DNA of 64,000 bases from G963555815 sp965249615 [NCBI: bacterium] (lineage in GTDB: Bacteria; UBA8248; JACPRG01), in the NCBI GenBank assembly GCA_965249615.1, contig CBDFMI010000004.1:226813-290812 (forward strand), given 5' to 3'. Below are positions 52,982-60,736 of the stretch, one piece after another. The position numbers and the translations under genes were made by a program. The notes under the pieces are model-generated. The model saw only the letters and a list, made by a program, of their open reading frames with translations. It had not been told where the DNA came from and made no database searches. Numbering within the stretch: position 1 is the stretch's first letter; every line of letters starts with the position of its first letter.

Positions 52982-53896
52982 TCATGATGTGCGGCCGATT
53001 GGGGAATATCTCCCATGTTTTCCAGACCGCACACGCTTGATGCGCCCCGCAACGGCTTTATACATGGCCGTATCGTCGTCCCGATGGTTATATCTGAAGG
53101 CGTACTCGTCAATATACCCCTGAAGATGCTTTTTGCTCACAGAGTGGTAAACCCCTGAAATTCCACGCTTTAGAAGGCTCCAAAACCCGTCAATCGTGTT
53201 CGTGTGGACGTTCCCGATCACGTAGATTTTCTGTGCGTGGGGGATTCGCCGGTGTCGGTATCCATCCCTCCGCAGGGTGTCATAGGACGACCACTCATCC
53301 GTGTAGACCATCGAATCCTGAAGCACAAATTCCTTGATGATTGGGGTAAGACTTCTCCTGCTTACATCCGTGGTCACTAAAGCGGCGACCTTTCCGCCTC
53401 GTTCCACGATTCCGAAAACCGGGGTCTTGTGTGAATCCTTGCCCGGACGACCTCTCTTACCGCCTCGACGCCGACCGCCCATGTAGGTTTCATCAATCTC
53501 GACCTCACCGGACAGCCTCTCGATTTCCTCACCGAGCAGGGAGCGGATCTTGTTGAATATTCTCCAGGCGGTCTTGTACGTGACCCCTAGTTCCCGCTCA
53601 AGCTGTTTGGCCGAGATTCCACAACGGGTAGAGGACATGAGGTAAAGGGCATAGAACCACGATTTCAGGGACGTGCGGGACTTCTCGAAAATCGTCCCGG
53701 CAAGCGGATAGACGTGCGTTCCGCAACGGTCGCACGAGTACGCCTTGCGCCTGCTCTTGAGTTGGTGGTGTTTGGTAACTTCCCCGCAAGCCCGACAATC
53801 TATCCCCTTCGGGTAAGTCTCACCCACCAGTAAATCGAGACAAGCATCGTCATCGGGGAAATCTTCATTGAAATCCTTGATTGTATAGCGTTCCAT
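52982..53896 (-). CDS. IS1595 (ISXO2)-family transposase
   Basis: This 304-residue protein has an N-terminal zinc ribbon (CRAC...CDRC) and an ISXO2-like DDE domain. VEIDETYMGGRR gives the first acidic residue, VYTDEWSSY the second, and HTNTIDGFWSLLKRG covers the third region, where Asp replaces the usual Glu/Asn pattern. It mobilises its own IS element. Clear terminal inverted repeats could not be defined, so the borders are not given. Confidence 0.88.
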   Translation of the reverse strand: MERYTIKDFNEDFPDDDACLDLLVGETYPKGIDCRACGEVTKHHQLKSRRKAYSCDRCGTHVYPLAGTIFEKSRTSLKSWFYALYLMSSTRCGISAKQLERELGVTYKTAWRIFNKIRSLLGEEIERLSGEVEIDETYMGGRRRGGKRGRPGKDSHKTPVFGIVERGGKVAALVTTDVSRRSLTPIIKEFVLQDSMVYTDEWSSYDTLRRDGYRHRRIPHAQKIYVIGNVHTNTIDGFWSLLKRGISGVYHSVSKKHLQGYIDEYAFRYNHRDDDTAMYKAVAGRIKRVRSGKHGRYSPIGRTS

Positions 53897-53954
53897 GCCT
53901 ATATCCTCCTTCTCACTCCTTGAATATAGGCCCTGCTGTACGTGCTGTCAAGGG

Positions 53955-54012
53955 ATAATTACCTTTCGATTATCCTCATTTATCCTTTATTCATCCCGCT
54001 TATCCTCCTGTT
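53955..54012. repeat. Cluster of TTATCC repeats (iteron/operator-like)
   Basis: Within 58 bp there are four or five copies of TTATCC or TCATCC and one inverted GGATAA. Regular spacing of about ten bases suggests a protein-binding array next to the transposase promoter. Confidence 0.4.
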
Positions 54013-54029
54013 GTAAATCTTTTCGTAGG

Positions 54030-54261
54030 TCAATCGTAGGTCACAGAAAAGCCTCCCGGACAAAAGAGTCTCTGTCTGTGTATATAAAAACAGGGGGTCA
54101 TGTGCGCCGACCCCCGCAGGTACTCGGGGCCTCTGCCTTTCCCCCCGGTTTTCCTTGATTCTCCCCCTGTTGGATTTCAAATCGTAGGTCCTATGCGGGG
54201 CTTTCAACAAAACGCCCTCTATTCGTGTTTATACATATAGAGGGTCATGTGCGCCTCTATA
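54030..54261 (+). repeat. Two related promoter-hairpin repeats with a conserved loop
   Basis: Each unit has ATCGTAGGTC, then an AT-rich TATATA or TATACATA box, then a hairpin. The first stem is GGGGGTC/GACCCCC (54093-54115) and the second is TATAGAGG/CCTCTATA (54236-54261). The stems differ completely but both present GTCATGTGCG in the loop. Confidence 0.6.
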
Positions 54262-54604
54262 GAGACTGCGCTTGACTCCCCACAACTTTGACGCGAAGGG
54301 AAAGCGTCCTGGTTGGGAAGCTACCCAGGCCCTTATTTGAGCTCCCCACGCTCAGTCACCCCTGACCGTGGGGCCCCGAGCGTACAACGCGTCGGGCTTT
54401 TAGCACAGAGACCCGGAACCCTTCTTATCTGCGCCTCCCGGCGCGGGTCGGGAAGGTCATTCGGGCTCCAATTATTTCCTCGTGCCTTCATCAATCCCAC
54501 TGTCTCATCGAGTCGAGGGCGCGGGTGTCTATTTTGTGTGGTTGTATCTCCTCGAAGCATTGGAGCGGAGGGCTGCCGGACCCGGCAGGGAGGGGAACCA
54601 AATT
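54262..54604. other. Gene-free leader region of the rightward phage operon
   Basis: No gene was recognised. Short hairpins such as CCTGG/CCAGG (near 54,310) are present. It probably carries signals for the small genes starting at 54605. Confidence 0.3.
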
Positions 54605-54724
54605 ATGATGCTCGACCTTCTGTATCTTTTCGGTTGGGTTGTCGTCGCGTTTTTTATCATCGAGGTCCTCTGGAAGGTTTGGCCAGGTCCTCCTTCGGAC
54701 GGCCCGCCCCCAGGATACGCGTAG
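54605..54724 (+). CDS. Single-helix small membrane protein (phage)
   Basis: This 39-residue protein opens MMLDLLYLFGWVVVAFFIIE and has a Pro-rich tail (PGPPSDGPPPGYA). GGGAGGGG lies about ten bases upstream. Its size and one membrane helix resemble small phage holin-like or accessory proteins. The role is not known. Confidence 0.5.
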   Translation: MMLDLLYLFGWVVVAFFIIEVLWKVWPGPPSDGPPPGYA

Positions 54725-54813
54725 CACGGCCCCACTTCTCTTAACTCTCTATTCTCTTACTTCTCTCTATTCTCTTATTCCTTATAGCGCGAATTTCGCG
54801 AAGGAGAACTTCT

Positions 54814-55203
54814 ATGGCCTTAAAGCTAGAGGGAAGTGACGAGAACCCCGCGCAGGATAAGAGCGCGGAGCGCTCTAATCAAGAAGATACCGCGAAGCCT
54901 GAGGGGTTCGCGGAGAGTCCCGAGAAGTCAGGGGAGGGTAACGCGACTGAGAGCGCGAATCCTCGCGAAGTACGAAGCATCGAGAATCCTCGTGAAGTAT
55001 CTCTCGGTGAGCATATTGCTCAGGCCATAAACACAGGCAACGTGCTGGCGACTCCTTGGGCTTTGTTCGGGATTTACACGGAGCTTCAAGCGCTACGTGC
55101 TTTGCTATCACAGTTCATCACGATTCAGACGCACCCCGTTACGGCCATTGAGCCCCTTCGTGAGGAGGAAAAGGAAGATGGCAATCAAGAAGGAAAAGCC
55201 TGA
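54814..55203 (+). CDS. Phage protein of unknown function
   Basis: This 129-residue protein has AAGGAGAA upstream of its ATG. Its N-terminal half is acidic and low-complexity (SERSNQEDTAKPEG) and its C-terminal half is a helical segment (ALFGIYTELQALRALLSQF). It overlaps the next gene by 26 bp. No family was recognised. Confidence 0.6.
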   Translation: MALKLEGSDENPAQDKSAERSNQEDTAKPEGFAESPEKSGEGNATESANPREVRSIENPREVSLGEHIAQAINTGNVLATPWALFGIYTELQALRALLSQFITIQTHPVTAIEPLREEEKEDGNQEGKA

Positions 55204-55390
55204 GGGTTCGGAGCTTTGTCACTATCACGTAGAGGCGCTTGAGGCCGTGCCGTTTACGTACGAGGTTGTTGCCCCAAACATAGAGGACGCGTTGAAGCAA
55301 ATTAACAAGGGGGATGTAACGAATTGTTATTGCTCTGACGCAACCAAGCGGACCTTCACTAAGGTCGAATTGGTAGAGCATGGAGACTAA
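55178..55390 (+). CDS. Small phage protein of unknown function
   Basis: This 70-residue protein starts at ATG 55178 after AGGAAAAGGAAG. It contains CHYHVEALEAVPFTYEVV and a CYC pair. It overlaps the genes on both sides, as is common in compact phage operons. Confidence 0.6.
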   Translation: MAIKKEKPEGSELCHYHVEALEAVPFTYEVVAPNIEDALKQINKGDVTNCYCSDATKRTFTKVELVEHGD

Positions 55391-55760
55391 GGCTAAGGTT
55401 CCTAAGAAGCCAACGGTTCGGGGCGTAACCCTGAACATGGACAGGCGCTTCTACCAGCAAGTTGATGTCACTCGCTCCGAGCGGACCACGCTTGAGAGTT
55501 TCATGCAGGACGTTCAAGACCCCACGCTTGACCCGAAGGAGCTAGCAGTCAATCTCTCCACGAGTACTCACGACTTCATGCTGTTCCTGATGGTCCTCGG
55601 GCTTGAGCTTTTCAGACAGCGGTCTCACTCAATTCAGAGGGCAAGTCGGATTGTCCTTACCCCGGAGGAGGCAGCCGAGGAGAAACGGTCTGCACAGAAG
55701 GCAGGGTTACTCCTGCCAGGAGGAGTGGGTTATGGGTCTGTTCCGCAAGAGGCCAGTTGA
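55380..55760 (+). CDS. Phage protein of unknown function
   Basis: This 126-residue protein begins METKAKVPKKPTVRGVTLNM and has a helical middle (THDFMLFLMVLGLELFRQR). It overlaps the upstream gene by 11 bp and the next by 29 bp. No family was recognised. Confidence 0.6.
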   Translation: METKAKVPKKPTVRGVTLNMDRRFYQQVDVTRSERTTLESFMQDVQDPTLDPKELAVNLSTSTHDFMLFLMVLGLELFRQRSHSIQRASRIVLTPEEAAEEKRSAQKAGLLLPGGVGYGSVPQEAS

Positions 55761-55995
55761 GGTCGTAGCTGAGAGGCACTACACACCTTTCACGGTAGAG
55801 ACCAAGGAAGGCGCGATGCAGGGCAACCCCGGGGACTGGTTGGTGACTGGCGTTGATGGTGAGAAGTATCCCGTAGCACACAGCATCTTCATCGCGACGT
55901 ACGACCCGGTTGATGAAATAGCGAGTGCTGAGATGCAGAGCGAGCGGGCTTCTACTCCCTCGACTGAGGACGTCGGGACTGATGAAGCCTCCTGA
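55732..55995 (+). CDS. Small phage protein of unknown function
   Basis: This 87-residue protein starts at ATG 55732 with AGGAG upstream. TPFTVETKEGAMQGNPGDWLV and DGEKYPVAHSIF suggest a small beta-barrel. Its acidic C-terminus overlaps the following gene. Confidence 0.6.
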   Translation: MGLFRKRPVEVVAERHYTPFTVETKEGAMQGNPGDWLVTGVDGEKYPVAHSIFIATYDPVDEIASAEMQSERASTPSTEDVGTDEAS

Positions 55996-56356
55996 GGTTT
56001 ACTACTGCCCGCACTGTACGCACCCTGTTGACGTGCCGCTCCCCGTCGAGCCGTTGTACACCATCGCGGACGCCGCGAAGCTTATGCCTACGACTCGGGC
56101 CGGGCTCCGTACTTTCCTCAACACAACCAACCGGGGCAAGACAGTCCAGCAGCGGTACAAGCGATTCGGCCCTCGCATCTATCGTTATCTCACCGCGAGT
56201 GAGGTCAGGCAGATACGAGAGTGGTACTTGATGGACAAGATTACGTGGTCCAAGGACAAGGCGAGTGACGAAGACAAAGCAGGCAGGGAAGCACCAAGCG
56301 CCCGAGACAACAGCGTTAGTGAAGCAAGCAAAGCGCGCGCCTCCTGCGCTGATTGA
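55982..56356 (+). CDS. Phage protein with a MerR-like/excisionase-like helix-turn-helix
   Basis: This 124-residue protein opens with CPHC and then PLYTIADAAKLMPTTRAGL and YLTASEVRQIREWYL, the pattern of small phage HTH domains. The C-terminal third is charged. It overlaps the next gene by 92 bp in another frame. A regulatory role is inferred. Confidence 0.55.
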   Translation: MKPPEVYYCPHCTHPVDVPLPVEPLYTIADAAKLMPTTRAGLRTFLNTTNRGKTVQQRYKRFGPRIYRYLTASEVRQIREWYLMDKITWSKDKASDEDKAGREAPSARDNSVSEASKARASCAD

Positions 56357-56714
56357 TGACGTAAGGGGGAAGCTTCTAGCTCTTGCCGGGATAAGCATTG
56401 ATGACCTGGCGCGTGATGTTAAGAAGGCCCACAGGAAGCTCGTCTCTCTCCTCGACGCCAAGACCAAGCGGTACTTTCAACACGAAGGAGAGGTCGTGGG
56501 TGAGAGGGTGGACGAGGACACGGAATTACAGCGGAAGGCAGCCAAGGACCTGCTTGAATTTGCCGGGGCCTCGAAGTCAAAGGGTTCGGGGGGCAAGAGC
56601 GACGTCCATCTTCACTTACACGTTGAAAAGCCTTGGGTTAAGGACGACCGGCCCAAGCCTGATGACTCTGATGTGGTGGACGGGGAGTGTGGGCCGTCGC
56701 CTGGCGGTTCGTGA
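56265..56714 (+). CDS. Candidate terminase small subunit
   Basis: This 149-residue protein starts at GTG 56265. The core LQRKAAKDLLEFAGASKSKG and the tail VHLHLHVEKPW resemble small terminase subunits, which pick the DNA end for packaging. The order (HTH, this gene, methylase, large terminase) supports it, but other genes intervene. Overlap with the previous gene is large for a real pair. Confidence 0.5.
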   Translation: MTKTKQAGKHQAPETTALVKQAKRAPPALIDDVRGKLLALAGISIDDLARDVKKAHRKLVSLLDAKTKRYFQHEGEVVGERVDEDTELQRKAAKDLLEFAGASKSKGSGGKSDVHLHLHVEKPWVKDDRPKPDDSDVVDGECGPSPGGS

Positions 56715-56878
56715 CCGTCCTGTCACGAACAGCGTAACTCGTTGATTTAACGAGGCACCCCCCTCCCCGTTTCGTTCTGCAGCCTGGGGGGGGTTCAAAA
56801 ACAGTCGGCCCCGGTATCTTGCGTTAGAAGCTTGTCGTCCAGAAAACCCATTTTTGAAAACTTACAGGAGGACGCGCC

Positions 56879-57106
56879 GTGCCAGGAGTCAGTGGACCTC
56901 ACAGCCTCATTAACGAGCATTGGAGAGAGTACGACTTCGGAGGCAGGGCCTATCGGATTGATAATCCCAGCCTTCTCTTTATCGGAATCACCACTCACCG
57001 CGTAGTCGGCCCCGACGCCACTGTTCACGTTGTCCCCGCGCCCGGGCACTTTGGCTGCGTTGTTACCTACGAGCCCAAGGACGCGACTGACCCGGTGCAG
57101 TTCTAG
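56879..57106 (+). CDS. Small phage protein of unknown function
   Basis: This 75-residue protein starts at GTG 56879 with a perfect AGGAGG eight bases upstream. It looks beta-rich (AYRIDNPSLLFIGITTHRVV). A 160-bp GC-rich gap precedes it. Confidence 0.6.
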   Translation: MPGVSGPHSLINEHWREYDFGGRAYRIDNPSLLFIGITTHRVVGPDATVHVVPAPGHFGCVVTYEPKDATDPVQF

Positions 57107-57175
57107 TCCCGTAGCTCATCAGGCAGAGCACGTGTAGGCGAGGGCCTTGCAGAGGGCACCTGGTACGCGGAGCGG

Positions 57176-57289
57176 GTGGGTGATAAAGCGCGGGAGGCGC
57201 TGGCGAAAGGTGAGTGTTTTAAGTTTTTAGAATCTAGGAGAGATGTGGAGTATGAGGGGTTGGAACTAGTGGAGGCGAGGGAGCTTTGA
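57176..57289 (+). CDS. Very short phage ORF coupled to the next gene
   Basis: This 37-residue ORF from GTG 57176 reads VGDKAREALAKGECFKFLES and then an acidic helix. Its stop overlaps the TTG start of the next gene by four bases. The frame is open upstream to 57113 without a better start. It is supported mainly by coupling. Confidence 0.4.
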   Translation: MGDKAREALAKGECFKFLESRRDVEYEGLELVEAREL

Positions 57290-57537
57290 GGCTTCTCAAA
57301 CTTCGCGAACCTAAGCTCCCGGCTACACGGTACTACGTCGTGGACAGCAACCGACAGCTAGAGCAGGTCTGCGAGCAGATTGCCCTCCGGCATCTGGACT
57401 CGAATTTCTCCGCGAACCCCGTGATGCGGGCCGTGTTCAGGATTCTGCTTACGGAGGCGAAAAGCTATTGGGTGTTTATTCAGGCTCGCGTGGGTCGTGA
57501 GATTACCGAGGCCAGCCTAATTTACACGGAGAATTGA
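57286..57537 (+). CDS. Small phage protein of unknown function
   Basis: This 83-residue protein starts at TTG 57286 overlapping the previous stop. It has YYVVDSNRQLEQVCEQIALRH and ends EASLIYTEN. The methylase gene follows by 4 bp. Confidence 0.55.
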   Translation: MRLLKLREPKLPATRYYVVDSNRQLEQVCEQIALRHLDSNFSANPVMRAVFRILLTEAKSYWVFIQARVGREITEASLIYTEN

Positions 57538-57541
57538 AGCG

Positions 57542-58360
57542 ATGACTCCAATAGAACGCGTGAGGAGGGCGAGGGCCTGCCCGTTCGTCAAATGGGCAGG
57601 CGGCAAAAGGTCTTTGATTCCTGAGATCGTCAAGGTATTGCCTCCCAAATTTGGCCGCTATTATGAGCCTTTCGTTGGTGGTGGGGCAGTGTTCTTTTCC
57701 CTCGATTCTCGCATTCAATCAGCCTATCTGTCCGACATAAACGTTGAGCTCATGATCACATACGAGGTGATTGAGACCAATCCGGATAAGTTAATTGATG
57801 AGCTGGTAGTGCATAGCAAGAAACACAACAAACCCCATTATCTCAGTGTACGAAAAAACGGACACGGCGAAGCCGATCCGGTGCGTTTGGCCGCGCGATT
57901 CATATATCTGAACAGGACTTGTTACAATGGCCTTTACAGGGTGAACAATCAGCGGAAATTCAATGTCCCCATGGGCAGCTATAAAAAACCCAGAATATGT
58001 GACGAAGACAATATCCGCGCCACTTCCGAGGTCCTGAAGAAAGCAACCATAAAATTTCACTCTTTTGAAGGCATCGAACCCGGGGAGAACGATCTCGTTT
58101 ATTGCGATCCGCCATACCATGAGACTTTCGACGGATATACCGACCGGGGATTTGACGAAAATCATCATCGGTCCTTGCGAGAAGGGTGTGTTCGATGGCG
58201 TAATGATGGCGCTTATGTGATTGTCTCAAACAATGACACCTCCCTTATACGTTCTCTTTATAAGAACTTCCGACTTATTGAGGTCCAGGGGGCGAGGAAT
58301 ATCAGTTGTAAAGGCGATGAGAGAGAGAAAGCGTCTGAATTGCTCATACTCGGATATTGA
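57542..58360 (+). CDS. D12-class DNA N6-adenine methyltransferase (Dam-like)
   Basis: This 272-residue enzyme has the SAM motif KWAGGKRSLIPEIV, EPFVGGGAVFF, and the catalytic DPPYHETF. It adds methyl groups to adenine in DNA, probably guarding phage DNA against host restriction or marking packaging sites. It is clearly more AT-rich than its neighbours, which suggests separate acquisition. The site (GATC or other) cannot be told. Confidence 0.9.
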   Translation: MTPIERVRRARACPFVKWAGGKRSLIPEIVKVLPPKFGRYYEPFVGGGAVFFSLDSRIQSAYLSDINVELMITYEVIETNPDKLIDELVVHSKKHNKPHYLSVRKNGHGEADPVRLAARFIYLNRTCYNGLYRVNNQRKFNVPMGSYKKPRICDEDNIRATSEVLKKATIKFHSFEGIEPGENDLVYCDPPYHETFDGYTDRGFDENHHRSLREGCVRWRNDGAYVIVSNNDTSLIRSLYKNFRLIEVQGARNISCKGDEREKASELLILGY

Positions 58361-58395
58361 CCAAGGAGGCGAAGAAGCCGCCACAGGAGGTAAGC

Positions 58396-58848
58396 ATGGC
58401 GTTGTCGGACCGTACCCTTGAAATAACGATGCAGAACGGAAGTATCTTCCACGTCGCGTGTAAGGGCCTTGTCAGCTTCTCGGCCCCCATCTTCGTCGAG
58501 AGGTCCCCATCCCCGGTAGTGGTGCAGAAGATTGTGCGCCCGGAGGGAGGAGAGGTTGAGGTTGGTCCACTGGCGGAGCTCCAAGAGAAGCCGGACGTTG
58601 ACTACACGGTCGAGTGTGGTCTGACCGACCCCCCGTCTGAGAAGTTCCCCGAGGAGCAGGTTAGGGAGGCACTTGCCCTGGCCTTAGATTCTTTCGAGAG
58701 GATGGAGCCGGACGAGTTCACTCAGTGGATTACCGAGAACATTACTTGGGACGAGATTAAGTCCTCCGCTCGCATGGTTAATAGTCTAGCCGGGGGCGGA
58801 CCCCCGATTGACTTTTCCGCGATGTGGGAGGATTCTCGCAAGCCCTAA
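58396..58848 (+). CDS. Phage protein of unknown function
   Basis: ATG 58396 follows AGGAGG and gives 150 residues starting MALSDRTLEITMQNGSIFHV. A beta-rich N-terminal part is followed by an acidic helical part (VREALALALDSFERMEPDEF). It precedes the large terminase and could be a packaging accessory. No family match was seen. Confidence 0.6.
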   Translation: MALSDRTLEITMQNGSIFHVACKGLVSFSAPIFVERSPSPVVVQKIVRPEGGEVEVGPLAELQEKPDVDYTVECGLTDPPSEKFPEEQVREALALALDSFERMEPDEFTQWITENITWDEIKSSARMVNSLAGGGPPIDFSAMWEDSRKP

Positions 58849-58849
58849 T

Positions 58850-60244
58850 TTGAGTCAGGAAGTAGAGCAAACAGTAAGGCTTCGGTTTAACCCCCGCTCT
58901 TATCAGCTTCCCCTCCTTCGGTTCCACGAGAACGGCGGTAGGCGCTCGATAGCGGTGTGGCACCGACGCGCCGGGAAGGACCTAACGATGTGGAACTACA
59001 CCATCGGACAGGCCCTTGAGCAACCCGGCATCTACTACTTTTTCTACCCCACCTACAGTCAGGGTAAGAAGATTCTCTGGAAGGGGATGGACTCTAAGGG
59101 GGTCCGCTTTCGGGACTACATTCCGCGCGAGGTTCGCGACCATTGTCAGGAACATGAGACCGAGATGCGGATTGAGTTTCCCAACGGCTCCATCGTCCAG
59201 ATTATCGGCTCCGAGAACATTGACTCCATCGTTGGGACCAACCCCCGAGGGTGCGTGTTCAGCGAGTATGCCCTACAGGACCCGAAGGGGTGGGATTACG
59301 TGCGGCCTATCCTCGCGGAGAACAGGGGCTGGGCTTCCTTCATCTACACCCCTCGGGGACACAACCACTCCTGGCGTCTCTTTGAAGCGGCCAAGAGGCT
59401 TAGCGGCACCTGGTTCGCGCAGATTCTCACGATTGCGGATACGCGAAGGGACGCGCCGGGCGAGGACGGGACCCCCGTCATAACGCCGGAGCAGGTCCAG
59501 GAGGAGGTTGACGCGGGGATGGACCCGGACCTAGCGCAGCAGGAGTTTTACTGCTCCTTCGCTGGCTCCCTACAGGGCGCGTACTACGCGAGGCAGCTAC
59601 AGACCGCGCGAGAGCAGAAGCGTCTTACCTTCGTGCCTTATGACCCGAAGCTCCCCGTGCATACCGCCTGGGACCTTGGGCTTGATGACGCGACTAGCGT
59701 TTGGTTCGTTCAGGTTGAGGGTAAGGCAATATACCTCGTTGACCACTACGAGGAGTCGGGGCTCAGCCTTATAGACCACGTGGAGGCGATGCACAAGAAG
59801 CCCTACTCCTACGGCCTGGCGCTTATGCCGTGGGACTACGAGCATCGGGACCTTGGTACGGGAATGACTCGGCGGGAGACTGTCGAGGAGAGGTTCCCGA
59901 GGTTTCAGTCCTACACGGTTCCCAAGGCCAGGATTCAGGAGGGCATAAACGCGGTCAAGACTATCATCCCCCGCTGCGTGTGGGACACCACAAAATGTGA
60001 GCGCGGGTTCGACGCGTTGACTTCATATACCAAGGCATACGACGAGAAGAATAGGTGCTTCAAGAAGACCCCCCTTCACAACTGGGCCTCTCACGGAGCC
60101 GACGCGTTTCGTACTCTCGCGATGGGAATTGAGTACTTGAGTACCGTACCCGTTCAGGTCTACGCGGAGAGGGGGTTTAACCCCCTGCAGGGCGAGGAGC
60201 AGTCTCGGGTGGCGGCACACGACTTTAATCCCTTACACGACTGA
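58850..60244 (+). CDS. Phage terminase large subunit
   Basis: This protein of about 464 residues has a P-loop variant (WHRRAGKD), a Walker B with acidic residue (GCVFSEYAL) and a nuclease domain with HTAWDLGLDDATS and HGADAFRTLAM. It is the ATP-driven motor that packages and cuts DNA. Start TTG 58850 is a guess; TTG 58808 also fits but overlaps the previous gene. Confidence 0.9.
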   Translation: MSQEVEQTVRLRFNPRSYQLPLLRFHENGGRRSIAVWHRRAGKDLTMWNYTIGQALEQPGIYYFFYPTYSQGKKILWKGMDSKGVRFRDYIPREVRDHCQEHETEMRIEFPNGSIVQIIGSENIDSIVGTNPRGCVFSEYALQDPKGWDYVRPILAENRGWASFIYTPRGHNHSWRLFEAAKRLSGTWFAQILTIADTRRDAPGEDGTPVITPEQVQEEVDAGMDPDLAQQEFYCSFAGSLQGAYYARQLQTAREQKRLTFVPYDPKLPVHTAWDLGLDDATSVWFVQVEGKAIYLVDHYEESGLSLIDHVEAMHKKPYSYGLALMPWDYEHRDLGTGMTRRETVEERFPRFQSYTVPKARIQEGINAVKTIIPRCVWDTTKCERGFDALTSYTKAYDEKNRCFKKTPLHNWASHGADAFRTLAMGIEYLSTVPVQVYAERGFNPLQGEEQSRVAAHDFNPLHD

Positions 60245-60265
60245 TGGAGGTAAGACGTATTCGCT

Positions 60266-60730
60266 ATGAGTGGTCTCTTAGGCGGCAGGCCCAAAGCCCC
60301 AAATATCACGATTCAACAGTTCCCCTCGCGGCCTGCTAGTAGCAGGAGCATCATATCAAGGTCAGCTTCCGCGGCAACCAACCCGTTCACGGCCTCGGAG
60401 TTATCTCTGGCCGGGGTTCGCGTTGCTACTGGTCAGGAGGTACAAAACGCGGGACTTAATGACCCTACTCGGTCTTTCTTTATTGACCCTACGAAAAATA
60501 TTCTAAGTCAGGACGAGGTATCGAAGCGCTTAAAGTCCAGGGCTACCTCTTCGCCCGCTTCTAAGGATGCTGATTCTCTAGCGGAGCAGAGGGTAGAAGG
60601 TGAGCTTGCAGGGGACCGGGCTAGAGAAACCAAGAGGCGCCGAAGATTCTCCACCATTCTAACTAGCGGGCTAGGTCAGCTTGTAGGCCCGGATGACGTG
60701 AACAAGCCGAGGCTAGGAGCGGGGTCATAA
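60266..60730 (+). CDS. Phage protein between terminase and portal, unknown function
   Basis: This 154-residue protein has GGAGGTAAGA upstream of its ATG. It is Ser/Ala-rich with few predicted folds and ends in a basic stretch (ARETKRRRRFSTILTSGLG). Position suggests a virion or internal protein. Confidence 0.6.
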   Translation: MSGLLGGRPKAPNITIQQFPSRPASSRSIISRSASAATNPFTASELSLAGVRVATGQEVQNAGLNDPTRSFFIDPTKNILSQDEVSKRLKSRATSSPASKDADSLAEQRVEGELAGDRARETKRRRRFSTILTSGLGQLVGPDDVNKPRLGAGS

Positions 60731-60736
60731 CAGTCA

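Noticed and set aside
50900-54300. CRISPR array or defence island in the phage control region
   Set aside because: Repeats here are only pairs or short operator-like motifs with no regular spacers, and no cas genes are present.
57113-57150. tRNA-like start CCCGTAGCTCATCAGGCAGAGC in the phage
   Set aside because: A D-arm is visible, but no anticodon stem or TTCGA T-loop follows, so it is not called as a tRNA.
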